From Trebouxia sp. TZW2008 (Eukaryota; Chlorophyta; Trebouxiophyceae; Trebouxiales; Trebouxiaceae): DNA of 37,197 nucleotides. The position numbers and the translations under genes are program-made. The notes under the pieces are model-generated. The model ran no database searches and was not told the origin of the DNA. It saw nothing but the letters and a program-made list of their open reading frames with translations. The stretch covers positions 518 through 37,714 of the forward strand of contig BDIU01000353.1 in assembly GCA_002118135.1 (NCBI GenBank), read 5' to 3'. The first letter of the stretch is position 1. Every line of letters starts with the position of its first letter. Shown here one piece after another: positions 1 to 9,555 of the stretch.

Positions 1-273
1 TGTTGTTGAACTTTCTATGCTGAGTCGTACCGCCGCGCAATTGCATCGTTGCGCTGTCAGCATGGGTAGGGCAGTTGAACGGGACTTTCTGGCCCTACTG
101 TACATCGGTCTACGTGTACGGTAGCGAATGGTGTCAAGGTCATGACAGAATCGCCCTTCCGGCTTTCTGAGCACATTTTCGGGCGCGACCCCTGCGCCTG
201 ACTTCTTGCGCCTTCAGACTGTGCAGCCTCTGCACTGATAACATGTGTATTATTGCTATTGTATGTATATTAT

Positions 274-933
274 CACAACTGGTTGGACAACTGGCCGGCG
301 TTGGACCCCATGGCACCTGGGGCATTCTTTGCGTACAATCTACACAATAGCCTTCCACCACTTGTTCAAATGCTGAAGGTATGAGCAGTATGTTATGCCT
401 AACTGCCATGTAGACAGGCTTCCTGGCTTGCAAGCACATTTTGTAGCTCTATCCTGCAGATTCTCTATGGGTAGGCTCTTCACTGTGGTTGCCTACGATG
501 TGCAACCTTTGCGCGTGCGAGCAGCTCATTGCAAGCTCATAATCAACAGAGACGTACGGCCAAACAATCTGATGCACACCCACTCCCAAGTGTTTTTGGT
601 GGATTGGGGAAGCGCCACACTGCAGCAAATGCGCCGTATGAGGGTACGGTACACTATGCTTCAATCGGGGTCTTGCATCAGCTGACTCAAAATCTGGAAA
701 GCGTGGCAGTGGGGCCTGCAGATGATCTTGAATCTCTTGTGGCCAGCATGTTCTGTATCAGTCATCCAGATGCACACAGCCAGCTGCAGAAAATCAACAA
801 GCTGCCGGTACCAGTCATGCAATGGTGGACACAGACCTGGAGTCTGCGACCACAGTGGCAGCTAGCTTTGAGAGCAGCTAGAGCTGCTAACCATGACGGT
901 GTAGCAGATTGCTTGCTAGCATTGCTTGAGTAG
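274..933 (+). pseudogene. protein-kinase-like domain fragment, frameshifted
   Basis: Three reading-frame pieces together resemble the C-terminal half of a protein kinase fold. Positions 274-378 encode a piece with NWLDNWPALDPM and end at a good donor (AAG|GTATGA). Positions about 465-620 encode a catalytic-loop-like NRDVRPNN, where the usual HRD histidine is Asn, and then VDWG in place of DFG. Positions about 631-933 encode GTVHYAS and DDLESL, like the end of the activation segment and helix F, and run to a TAG. The last two pieces lie in different frames with no plausible GT-AG intron between them, so a 1-base loss or 2-base gain near 620-635 is needed to join them. I found no N-lobe. I infer a decayed or mis-sequenced copy of a dispersed kinase-like family; catalysis is doubtful because both key motifs are altered. 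Confidence 0.5.
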
Positions 934-1514
934 AATTCCATGCCACTGGCTGGTCTCAGGTCAGTTGTTGTGTCTGGGGGTTTGGGCAAGCCATTATAAC
1001 AGTGCAACCCCAGGCTGCTTACAGGAGCCCGTGCAGGTGATCTGCAAGACCACCTTCATCACAAATTAACTGATGCCCATTTTCCACGTACTTATACACT
1101 AAAGTGTAGCACTGACTTCTCACTAGAACTTATTGCAATACCTTGCGGCTGACATTCATAGAGTGAGGTGCTAATAACATAGTGTTGCTCAAACACACAA
1201 AGCAGTTTCGTGGTAGACTCTGTTACATGATGACTTTATCGCCCTTTCAGGTTTCTTCACTGTTGTTTCGTCTTGATGCAAGTCCTTCATGCAATCATCA
1301 GGGCACAGTACCGCCTGGTGACGTCACCCAGGGCACCGTTGTATGTCCAAACCGTGTCGAACATGCAACTCAGATTTGTTACGGCGTAGTACGTTTCCAA
1401 ACCATACATCAGACACCCTCCAGACAGGGGATTTTATATTCTTTAGCCAGCCAACAAGACTGATCGGATGTGTTGGGGTAAAGTCCCCAACAGCTTTCTC
1501 AATTCAATATTTAT
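934..1514. other. intergenic, no gene seen
   Basis: Only short frames without recognisable motifs or consistent junctions are present. I see no RNA gene or element ends here. Confidence 0.4.
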
Positions 1515-1919
1515 TTGAATGCCCCTTTGAAAATAGTAATACCATCATCGCTTGGTCAACGTAAACTGCGTCCAAGGGTAAACTACGTCGAAGGAAAAAC
1601 ACAGCCCCAGACACTTTCCAAAACACGCACCTCTGGCAGCCAATGCGAAAAATGCATGTCATCCAGACCGTCCAGGCTGTGCTTGCATTGCGCAAAGGTG
1701 CAGTCTGAGGAGGAGGCCGTTACAGAGAGGGGTCTTGTGATTTGCAACCTCGCACCACGTCATGACAGAAAGCTGCACGTACTTTACTCATTGCAGCAGC
1801 TGGCAGCATGCATCTTCGCAAACGATACGAGCGTAGTCATAGAAGCTGACAATGCCAATATTATAAGGCATGCGTTGCACGTGTATTGTGCAGTTTCACC
1901 AGAATTGGGATTTAAGTAA
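1515..1919 (+). CDS. unrecognised Cys-rich ORF fragment
   Basis: An open frame of about 134 codons ends at TAA 1917-1919. It has no ATG near its 5' end; the first in-frame ATG is internal, just after the first Cys pair. It would therefore be an internal or terminal exon, or a fragment. The visible signature is CEKCMSSRPSRLCLHC, a CX2C-X8-CX2C spacing that could bind one zinc ion, followed by a neutral helical stretch. Such a motif occurs in ribosomal proteins, transposase tails and many others, and I do not recognise the family. An AATAAA lies at about 1930. It sits between the kinase-like fragment and the 3' end of the oppositely oriented quinolinate synthase gene. It could be a transposon remnant or a spurious frame. 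Confidence 0.25.
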   Translation: MNAPLKIVIPSSLGQRKLRPRVNYVEGKTQPQTLSKTRTSGSQCEKCMSSRPSRLCLHCAKVQSEEEAVTERGLVICNLAPRHDRKLHVLYSLQQLAACIFANDTSVVIEADNANIIRHALHVYCAVSPELGFK

Positions 1920-2105
1920 TCCCTTTGGCCAATAAAACATTTGTTTACAATGTAGGGCAGTTGCACACGTTTTAAACATGTGTATTCAAGCAATCAAAAG
2001 CTCAGCATGCATAAGCTCACTCACTCCGAATATAATGGTACAAAGGAGACTGCAAAAGCAGGCTTGCCACAACAAAACTGTTGCAGGCTACGTCAGGGGT
2101 GAGAG

Positions 2106-5100
2106 CTAGTTGATTCTTGAAGCTATGTCCTGCACAAGACTATCAGGCAAACGGCCTGAGCTCTGGAAATCCCTCATGTGCAAAATTGGTTCACAGCCTG
2201 CCTGTGCCATGCTGCGCCCATTGACTGTCTCAGTGTAGGCACGTGGCTTGAAGGCTTCCAGCAAAGCCTCTCCTGGAGTGTTGACACGCTCACAGACAGA
2301 CATCAGAGCCCTGCACTGTCAGAAACGGCTGTAAGAGGGCTATTGTTGCAAACGCCTTGCATCAACATATGCAAAGAAGCTGACACTGAGTCCAGTAAGG
2401 GCAATGCAACCATGCTAGCGTCTTCAGTATACTTTCAGTACACAATGCAGTACAAGCCGATTGACCAGCGCAGCAAGACGCAGCCTTGAAGGTAACTGTA
2501 TGATAAGATCTGTGTGCACAGTTCTCAATCAGGCAGACAAGCTGTTGCAGGACAGCACGCTCGTGATTTTAGGATGTAAGCATGGCTGACAACTCAAACT
2601 GCTGCAGACAGTTGGCTGCTTCAATAAGTACCTAGCTGGGCCTGCTGAGCCTGCCTAGCACATGTTTAGTATGAAATGCAATGAAGCCAAAGCCCAAAGC
2701 AGCAGTGAAAATGGCAATGTTCAGCAGGGCGCCCCACCTGAGACTGTTCATCTTCATGTAAGGGCAGCTAGCACAGCCCCCCTCGGTGGAGCAGCCCTCC
2801 CCAGAAGCTGGCCCAGGAATCACAGACAACCCCCCTGGGAGGGTCACAGGACCCCCATTGCTGGCAGTGGTCTGGTTCCCAGTGGTGATGGACTCAGGGG
2901 ACACGGGAAATACAATCTCCACCTGTATGTCCTTGCGGCCGGACTGCTGCAACGTGGCTTGCACCTTGCGCACAATGCTGGTAATCATGCCAGACTCGGT
3001 GCCCAGCACAAACTGCAGCTTGTCTGCAAAAGGCTGATCCAGGGCGCACTTGACCTTTGAGGCTATGAAGTTCAGGATGTTGGAGGTACTGCCAACAACA
3101 CCCATGTCACGGGTTCGTTTTGCTTCCATGGCCAGAGTGAACATCTCTCCTGGAACCTGCAACCAATTTCTGCCTGTCAGCGCTGCACTTCGCTCAAGGG
3201 AAAGCAACGGTGAGTGCGCTGGACAGGTGAGGTTGCTACCAGTGTGCTGGAGTGTTTGTGTTTGAGAGTGCAATACTGCTTTACACAGTTTGTGAAAGCA
3301 TGGCTAATGTGTTGAAGTTAGACTGAACAGCAGACTGAAAAGCATATGCTGGTAGGGAACACAACATTCCAGCATATGCTTTTCAGTCTGCTGTTCAGTC
3401 TAATTTCAACATTCAGCATTGCAGAAGACTGGCATGCCTGCTGCAGACTGACATCATTCAATGGTAGCAAGCAAGATGGGAAGGACCTCAAAGCAGCCCT
3501 GTCAAAGCACTGCAGAGCAGCAACATTGCAGAAAGCTATGACAGCTTTCACTTTGAAAATGGCTAATGGCTGGAGACATCTTGTTGCGCAAGGAGTAAAA
3601 GCTCACCTCAAAGTGAGCTGTGAGGTACGCATCGCCGTAGGCCTTGCGCACTAGCTCTGTCACCTCCCCACCAAAGATGTGGTGCACAATGCAGGTGCCC
3701 TCCTCAAAGTAATGCAGCCTGGGCAGCAAGGCCTTCACAGATGCCTGAGTGTGCTTAGGGTGCAGCTTCTGCACTTCCTCATCTGGCAGTTCTGCCAGGG
3801 ATGTGAAGAGTTGTGCCAGGTTACGGCCCATGTAGGTGTCAGGACCATACCAAACTGTCAGATCGGGGATCTGAGCAAAACCCTGCACACACAGCAGCTG
3901 ACGTTAGCCCTAAATCAAAGCACAACAAACTGACTGCAAGCCAAGGCTGCAAGTGCTGTTGAACTGCACCTTGATCAGTACTGTACGACACGCAGATCCG
4001 TCAGACAAGGTGACACTAGTTCGATACTTGTCATGAATTGGCAGATAGACATGTGCATCGCAACCAATTCTGAATGATGCATGCATCCTGCTCTCTCCAA
4101 AGCAAAGGAGTGAGGCCTGATGCAGGCACATGATGTTTCAGCAGTCACAGCAAAACCGAAAATGCTGCAGGGGATTTCACGCAAAAGTGGTGATTTCAAG
4201 TGCAGGTATGACACACACCAAATACATGATTCACAAGACTACAATATGGCAGCAGACCTGAAGGACAGTTTGAACCACATTGGAGGAGGTACAGGTGATA
4301 GTGGGCACCACAGCATGAGCCTGGGCCTTGGTCTTGAGGCTAGTGTTGATGTACACCACATGCATGGCAGGCTTGCCTATGTCCGCTGCTTGGGCTAGGT
4401 ACTGGTTGTACAGAGGAGTCTCAGCCGCCTCAGCTAGTGAGCAGCCAATGTCTGCAGCGTCCATACGATACACCTGCAATTCAGAACACCATTACTGCCA
4501 AGGACCAGCCAGTGTGTGGGCAGCCCAGTGTAGTGACTGGTTGTACAGAGGCCTTACAGCTGCCATTGCTAGTGAGCAGCCAAGGTCTGCAGCATCCATG
4601 CGATACACCTGGAGGATAGACACAGTTGCAATGAGAATGCTACAGGACCTGCGCTGCATACTGAACAACCTTGATGACCTCATGCTGAGTATCAATTGTC
4701 TAAGCAGTCTGTGGTGATGCACCCACTTGAACTTGCTTGCTAGCTGCAGCAGGCTTTGACTCAACCCTGTCTGCATCATGCTAAACAGCTACAGTCTGAA
4801 GCAGATGCAGCAGCAGTGCCAGCATGGCAAACAGAAATGCAGGTGTGTCTGATGACTACTTGGGTGATGGAAGCACACAGGAACGAATGCATGAGGACAC
4901 GCTCAGCGCAAACAAGCAGACCATCTTGGCTGCATGTACAACGCAGCAGGGATGGCATGCAGCATGTTGCAGTATCTCAGTAAGCATCTCAGTTGCATCT
5001 GACTTCTATCAAAGCAAAACAAAGCACTCCATGCAGGCAGTACACGATTACATTTGGAGCTCTGCTTGAGAATTGACCTTGGTATCTTTGTGGCCTGCCT

Positions 5101-6886
5101 CATCCAGGATAGCACGCACATTCTCACTCATGAAGTCCACACCCAGGACTGCAACAGTAGTGCAGCCTTGCTCCACCATGTTGACTGCTCTGTCAGCCAT
5201 GACCAGGCTGTCACTGATGTGGATGTGAGGCCACTGCTGGGCAGCTGAGCTGAGCACCCCCTGGACCTGGGGGTCCATGTAGAAGTGGGCAACAATCCCA
5301 ATCTTCTTTTCTGACAAGACCTGTAACAAACCCATACAGACTGAGTTTGAGAATGGATTGAGAAGTTTTGACCACGCTGTCGCAAGTGTAGATCTAGAAA
5401 GAAGTACAAGCAGTGAATAGCCCAAACCAGTACAGATCAGTACACAACATGTTACAAAGGCTCTTGCTTTCATGGCCTGGTGTTTGAGTATTGGGCACGC
5501 CGCCGATAGGCAATTGTCATCATAACAGATCTGTGCTTAAGATAACAGTTGTGTGCTTCAGATGCTAAGGACTGAGACATGATGTGCCTCAAGCAATCAG
5601 AGTCCCCTTGCAGACATGATGCATTGACGACTTGGCATAGCCAGCTTCTTTGCCAAAGCGCTGAAAAAAAAGGTGTCACACATACCTTGACAAGTGCATC
5701 GACTTGAGCTGAGTCGGGGGCAAGGTATTGGGCTTGGGTCTCAGCAAAACTGCCCTGAGGCGTCACATCATCACCAGTGATGACCAAAGAGGGAAACTTA
5801 GGTAGCTGTTCTGTGAGCATGACTGTACGCTTGCGCATGGTCTCCAGCATATTCAAGAAACCATTGGTGCGGGAAGGAGCCATGATTGCTGGACCCAGCT
5901 GCAGGACTGATAGCATCTCAGGCTTGACCTGCACACACAGACATTACGTTCCAGTGACTTCCAGGTACGCTACTAAGGCTTGTAGCATTTGCTGCATTGA
6001 GCAAGAATTGATGCACTCTGGGAACAGCAGAGGTTGTTCTGAACACAGCCTCTGCTCTGCTTGTCCAAAAAGCTACATTCATAATAATGAACAGACAGCA
6101 TACATCATGCAGTAACCCTGCGTTGCAGATACGGCTGGCAGCGTTAAGACCACAATATTACGCTACAGATGTAGCAACTTTGGTGAAAGTATGGTAAAGA
6201 CCATACCTGCAAGACTTCCGGAGGGGTAAGACCAGACATGCTTTCCACCAGCAGTGCACACAAGCCCCTGGTGAGCTCGCTGTTGCTGTCACCATTGAAC
6301 TGGACTCTGTTATTCTTGTCTAACTTAGCCGTCATCCAGACTTCAGATGTACAGCCCATGACTCTGTTGGTAGAAATCTTGTCTGATGCATTCATTGCTG
6401 ACAGACTCTTAGCATACTTCAAAAGAAGCTTGTAGCGCTCCTTGGCATCAGACAAAGACTGGAACTTGTCAGCAATAGCCTGAATGCTGCTTGGCACATC
6501 AGTGCCTGCTATCTCATCATGGCTTTCTGACAGCACCTGCGCTCCAAATAGCTGCTGAGAGGAATGTAGATTCAGTGACAGTCCTGCTTGTGCAACAGCC
6601 ATGCATTTACTTGCACAGCTGTCTTACATAGAAGAAGCAGAGAGCTTAGTTTGCATACTTATGTCACCTTTTGTTCAACTGTGCTAGCTGGGACACAAGC
6701 CGCGGCTTGGTCTGTCAGGTCAGCAGCAGCAAGAGGCTCTGAAGTACGTGCTGCAACTTTAACTGAACGTCTGTACTGCGGACGAGCTGCCGCCCTCATA
6801 GCTGTTCGTGGCAGGGTGAGCCTGGGACGTGCTGCTGGTAGGGTGCTGATGTTATAGACCCGACTAGACATACTATAAGCTTGCAT
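2106..6886 (-). CDS. SUFE3: chloroplast SufE-quinolinate synthase fusion (SUFE3/QS)
   Basis: Joining exons 6668-6886, 6207-6554, 5686-5928, 5078-5320, 4258-4473, 3607-3882, 2738-3156 and 2106-2310 gives an unbroken 722-aa frame, close to the length of the land-plant protein. Residues 1-73 are an Arg/Ala/Ser-rich plastid leader. Residues about 85-190 are SufE, with the catalytic Cys in RVMGCTSEVW (about 141). The rest is NadA-type quinolinate synthase with TCTSSN, EGTCIVHH, TAHFEVPGE, GTESGM and GGCASCPYMKMN, whose cysteines bind the 4Fe-4S cluster; it ends near CEPILHMRDF. The enzyme condenses iminoaspartate with dihydroxyacetone phosphate to quinolinate for NAD synthesis. The SufE part stimulates cysteine desulfurase and supports the cluster. 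ATG 6886 or 6871 may start translation. The first SufE acceptor is a NAGNAG site. A G-box lies upstream, and a minus-strand TGTAA (1945-1949) is a possible poly(A) signal. Confidence 0.93.
3312..3410. repeat. near-perfect inverted repeat, 42-bp arms, 16-nt loop
   Basis: The arms 3311-3352 and 3369-3410 are reverse complements with one mismatch (G3317 opposite T3404) and are separated by 16 bases. The pairing may continue outward with bulges. The element lies wholly in the intron 3157-3606 of the quinolinate synthase gene. In RNA from the plus strand the mismatch would be a G-U wobble; in the gene's own transcript it would be C-A. The near identity implies a young fold-back or selection on the stem. 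It may be a small-RNA hairpin, a miniature inverted-repeat element or a replication fold-back. Confidence 0.9.
4536..4608 (-). repeat. partial copy of quinolinate synthase exon 5 (5' edge)
   Basis: These 73 nt match exon positions 4401-4473 without a length change. On the minus strand the copy keeps an AG acceptor and encodes VYRMDAADLGCSLAMAA, against VYRMDAADIGCSLAEAA in the true exon. It lies about 63 bases away in the upstream intron. A GTAAGG inside the copy could serve as a donor, but the copy lacks the Cys-containing half of the exon, so using it instead of the true exon would lose a cluster ligand. Confidence 0.85.
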
Positions 6887-7876
6887 ATTGGCTATGAACA
6901 CTCAAAAAATTGACTACTGATAAGCAAAAGATGCACTCACTCACTAATACAGACAGGCAACACTGCTTATGGCGATGTCAGCGTTGCGCAGCTGTCTTTC
7001 TGACTCACGGGCCACTTCTTGTTAAACGTCCACGACTTGGACGCAGTCGCCATCAACAATCAGTAGCAAGCATGCTCTCCGAAAGTTGAAGTGTCGAGTG
7101 GACTTCCCGAAAGCACAACCGGACTAAGCGTCGCTGCTGAGGCCAAGCAGCCACGACTCACGACGTAAGGCTTTGCACGTGACGCATTACGCATTACAGG
7201 GCGACGTCAGCAACTCTTCATCTGCTTCTTGAAGCCTAGGCAGCGCAGAGGGCAAAAACAAGCCTAGGCAGCTCAAGGGCATTTTTATGCATAAAAGAAA
7301 CTTCATCTACGACAATGGGCCTACACGCCCAGGTTTCCCATCTAGGGGAACTTGAGCTTCAGAGGTACATGAATTTGGATCATGATCGTCAATTTCACAT
7401 GGACGTTAGATGTAAACCAGGCTGACTCCAGGACGTAGTACGCAAGCTGTAACAAAGGCAAATCAGCATGCTGCAAGCTGCAACAATTCAATGAGCAGGC
7501 ATGCTGTCTACAGCATTGCTCAGCATTGTCCCCGAAAAGTGTCTGGTAATGCAGTGTGTGTTGCCACTGACAGCTGTAAACAACCTGAGGCCTATAGTGC
7601 TCTAGCTGATCTCTGAGCAAACAGGCTGCCTTCTCTGCCCACAGTGTTGAATATCTTGACCAAGACAAGCTACACTGCCTTGAGCTGCCACAACCAATGG
7701 GCATTTCATAAATAATGTGCCAATTTGTACAAATTCATTAACAATTACAATGAAATTGAAACGGTACACAGTAAACGCAAAATTGATTGTGCAGCACCTA
7801 GGACTGCATTGCCAGGGACCGCTCATGCTCCTGCGCTTGACAGTTTGGCAACACATCGTTGAATAATGGAGTGGGT
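6887..7876. other. intergenic: QS promoter side and DUF3067 3' flank
   Basis: Positions about 6887-7250 should hold the promoter of the minus-strand quinolinate synthase gene. CACGTG (7176-7181) and GACGTC (7203-7208) are possible bZIP/bHLH-type sites. A minus-strand TGTAA at 7745-7749, about 130 nt past the DUF3067 stop, is a candidate poly(A) signal. The 120-codon minus-strand frame at 7342-7704 shows no family features. Confidence 0.45.
7176..7181. promoter_or_regulatory. G-box CACGTG
   Basis: A perfect palindromic CACGTG lies about 290 bases upstream of the quinolinate synthase start codon, with a GACGTC 21 bases further on. This motif is a common plant and algal bZIP/bHLH target. A 6-mer occurs often by chance, so function is inference. 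Confidence 0.25.
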
Positions 7877-9046
7877 TTAGGATTCTGCATGCGCATCCGC
7901 TGCAGACAAAGGGTGTTAGCCTGTGACAAAGTGGCCCCTTGCGGATTCATACAACTGCACAAAATGTCTGTTCTGAAAGCTGGCTGGCAGAGCGTGTCCA
8001 CTCTATTCAATTTACCAAGAACCACTCACGGATGGTCTCATCATCAAGATCCAAAATAATGCTGATTGCCTTGCCCACTCTTGGTCCTTGTTTGCTGCTA
8101 GCTATCTGATCTTTCACCTGTTTCACTTTGCCCCATGCCCTGCGGACAACTGCATGTCAGAAAAGCATGCATGATTGACGCTGATAGCTGATCGGTAAAG
8201 ACTTGCGACATGAATGCTGATGCATGTCCTGTCAAATATGCTCAAAGTGCTGTCATGCTGACATGATCAATTGCTTGTCATGTGCCTCATGCGCCATTAA
8301 AGCATGCTGGGAAACACTCACATACCGCAAAGCTCCTGCAACACCGTCTAGTCTTTCCATGTACTCCTCTTCAGTGAGCTGCAGAAGAGCATAGCATTGA
8401 GGGAAGCTGCATTGCAAAGAAAGCATTGGCACTTGCAACCTTCAAGTCAGCTGCTTCGAACGCTAATGGCAGAATGCAAGCATGCATAGCTTGCCCTGCT
8501 GTACACAAACACTGGTATGGCAGGGCAAGCATATAACAGGTGCATTACCCCAAACGATTTCTGCTCTTTGTACTTCCACATGATGTTGAGGGCAATAATG
8601 TATTTGCCCAGGTACTTCCGCTGGACCAGGCTTACATCATAACTGCGCTGATATCTGCACAGTAGTTGCAGCACACCTTACTGATGATGCCTGTAGACAT
8701 CTTGATCCTGCTTGAATACTTCAGGCCTCCAACAAGCTGACCTGGACTGGATAGCTTGCAATAGCTGAGCTCCGCCAAAAGTTGCTGCTTCCCCTTGCTC
8801 AAGCACCTTGTCTTGCGCATCGTTCCTGGCAGCCATCTCTCGGGAGAAAGCGGAAGAGAGGTCGTCAGAAGGCTCATCCATTGATCTGAGGCCCGACCTG
8901 GCCAAAGTGCTTGTTTCGCGGGGCGAATGGAACCTGCTGTTTGATCTGCGGATTGATCTTGGGTTTGACCGGCGAGGAGCCTGGCAGGCATGTCGCAGCC
9001 CTTGACAACCCCATGTCATTGGCGCAGTAAGACATGTCGATGTCAT
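7877..9046 (-). CDS. plastid-targeted DUF3067 family protein
   Basis: Exons 8742-9046, 8549-8654, 8326-8378, 8030-8139 and 7877-7899 join in phase to a 198-aa protein. The first about 55 residues are rich in Arg, Ser and Thr and lack acidic residues, as in a chloroplast transit peptide; an acidic stretch MDEPSDDL follows. The core reads RSYDVSLVQRKYLGKYII, ALNIMWKYKEQKSFGL, TEEEYMERLDGVAGALRAWG and GPRVGKAISIILDL. This order matches the small cyanobacterial and plastid DUF3067 family as I remember it. Its molecular function is not known to me. The last 23-nt exon is tentative. Without that splice the frame reads on past REWFLGK to a stop near 7798; GTGAGT at the donor and TGTCTGCAG at the acceptor favour splicing. 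The gene is divergent from the RRM gene. Start 9046 is the first ATG in the leader frame. Confidence 0.75.
8484..8535. repeat. short imperfect hairpin in DUF3067 intron
   Basis: GCTTGCCCTGC and, about 20 bases later, GCAGGGCAAGC are perfect reverse complements, and pairing extends a few bases on each side with mismatches. The element lies in the intron 8379-8548. It may be a chance stem or an RNA structure near the splice sites. Confidence 0.6.
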
Positions 9047-9555
9047 ACTTGCAACACTTCCAGTTCAGAGGCTTCAGCTCATGCTAGCCGAGAACGCATT
9101 ACCATGCAGGCTGGGCATGTCAACGCGAAACTGTGTTGTCTCACGGCGCCTGTCAGCAACTCGAGTACAAGCTACACAAACCACTGGATGCAATGCGCGA
9201 TCGGCTAGCTAAACTCTGAAATTGCCTGGTCACCTGAGAAAGCCAAAGCGTGCGTGCTGTGGCGAACTCGAGCTTCCGCAGCCGTGACCCGTTCCCGGAG
9301 TGACGGCAGGTCCAGTGCATGCTGACTGTACCCTCTTACACGAAGTTTTGATACAAGCGCAAACTACAGTACAAAAACCTTGCGCCAATTTGCCGCAATT
9401 GGATGCCCAATTTGGTGCAAGAAGTATGACATGCCACAGCTGACTTTGGGGTACAATTGTAAAGTTGTCATTTGTGGAGCTAGAGGCGTCTGAGAGAGTT
9501 TTGCAAAAACTTTTCGCCGAGTTCCGTGACCGTTTCCGACTATGTTGTGCCGCAG
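9047..9555. promoter_or_regulatory. divergent promoter region, DUF3067 (-) and RRM gene (+)
   Basis: The two start codons face away from each other across about 510 bases, so both promoters and 5' leaders must lie here. No TATA box stands out. An imperfect inverted repeat, TTGCGCCAA at 9380 and TTGGTGCAA near 9412, lies about 140 bases before the RRM start. A short upstream ATG at 9542 opens a ten-codon frame that overlaps the proposed start. Confidence 0.5.

Noticed and set aside
2662..3060. Plus-strand frames of 83-132 codons
   Set aside because: They are antisense to a well-supported quinolinate synthase exon.
7342..7704. 120-codon minus-strand frame
   Set aside because: No recognisable domain; it lies past the predicted 3' end of the DUF3067 gene.
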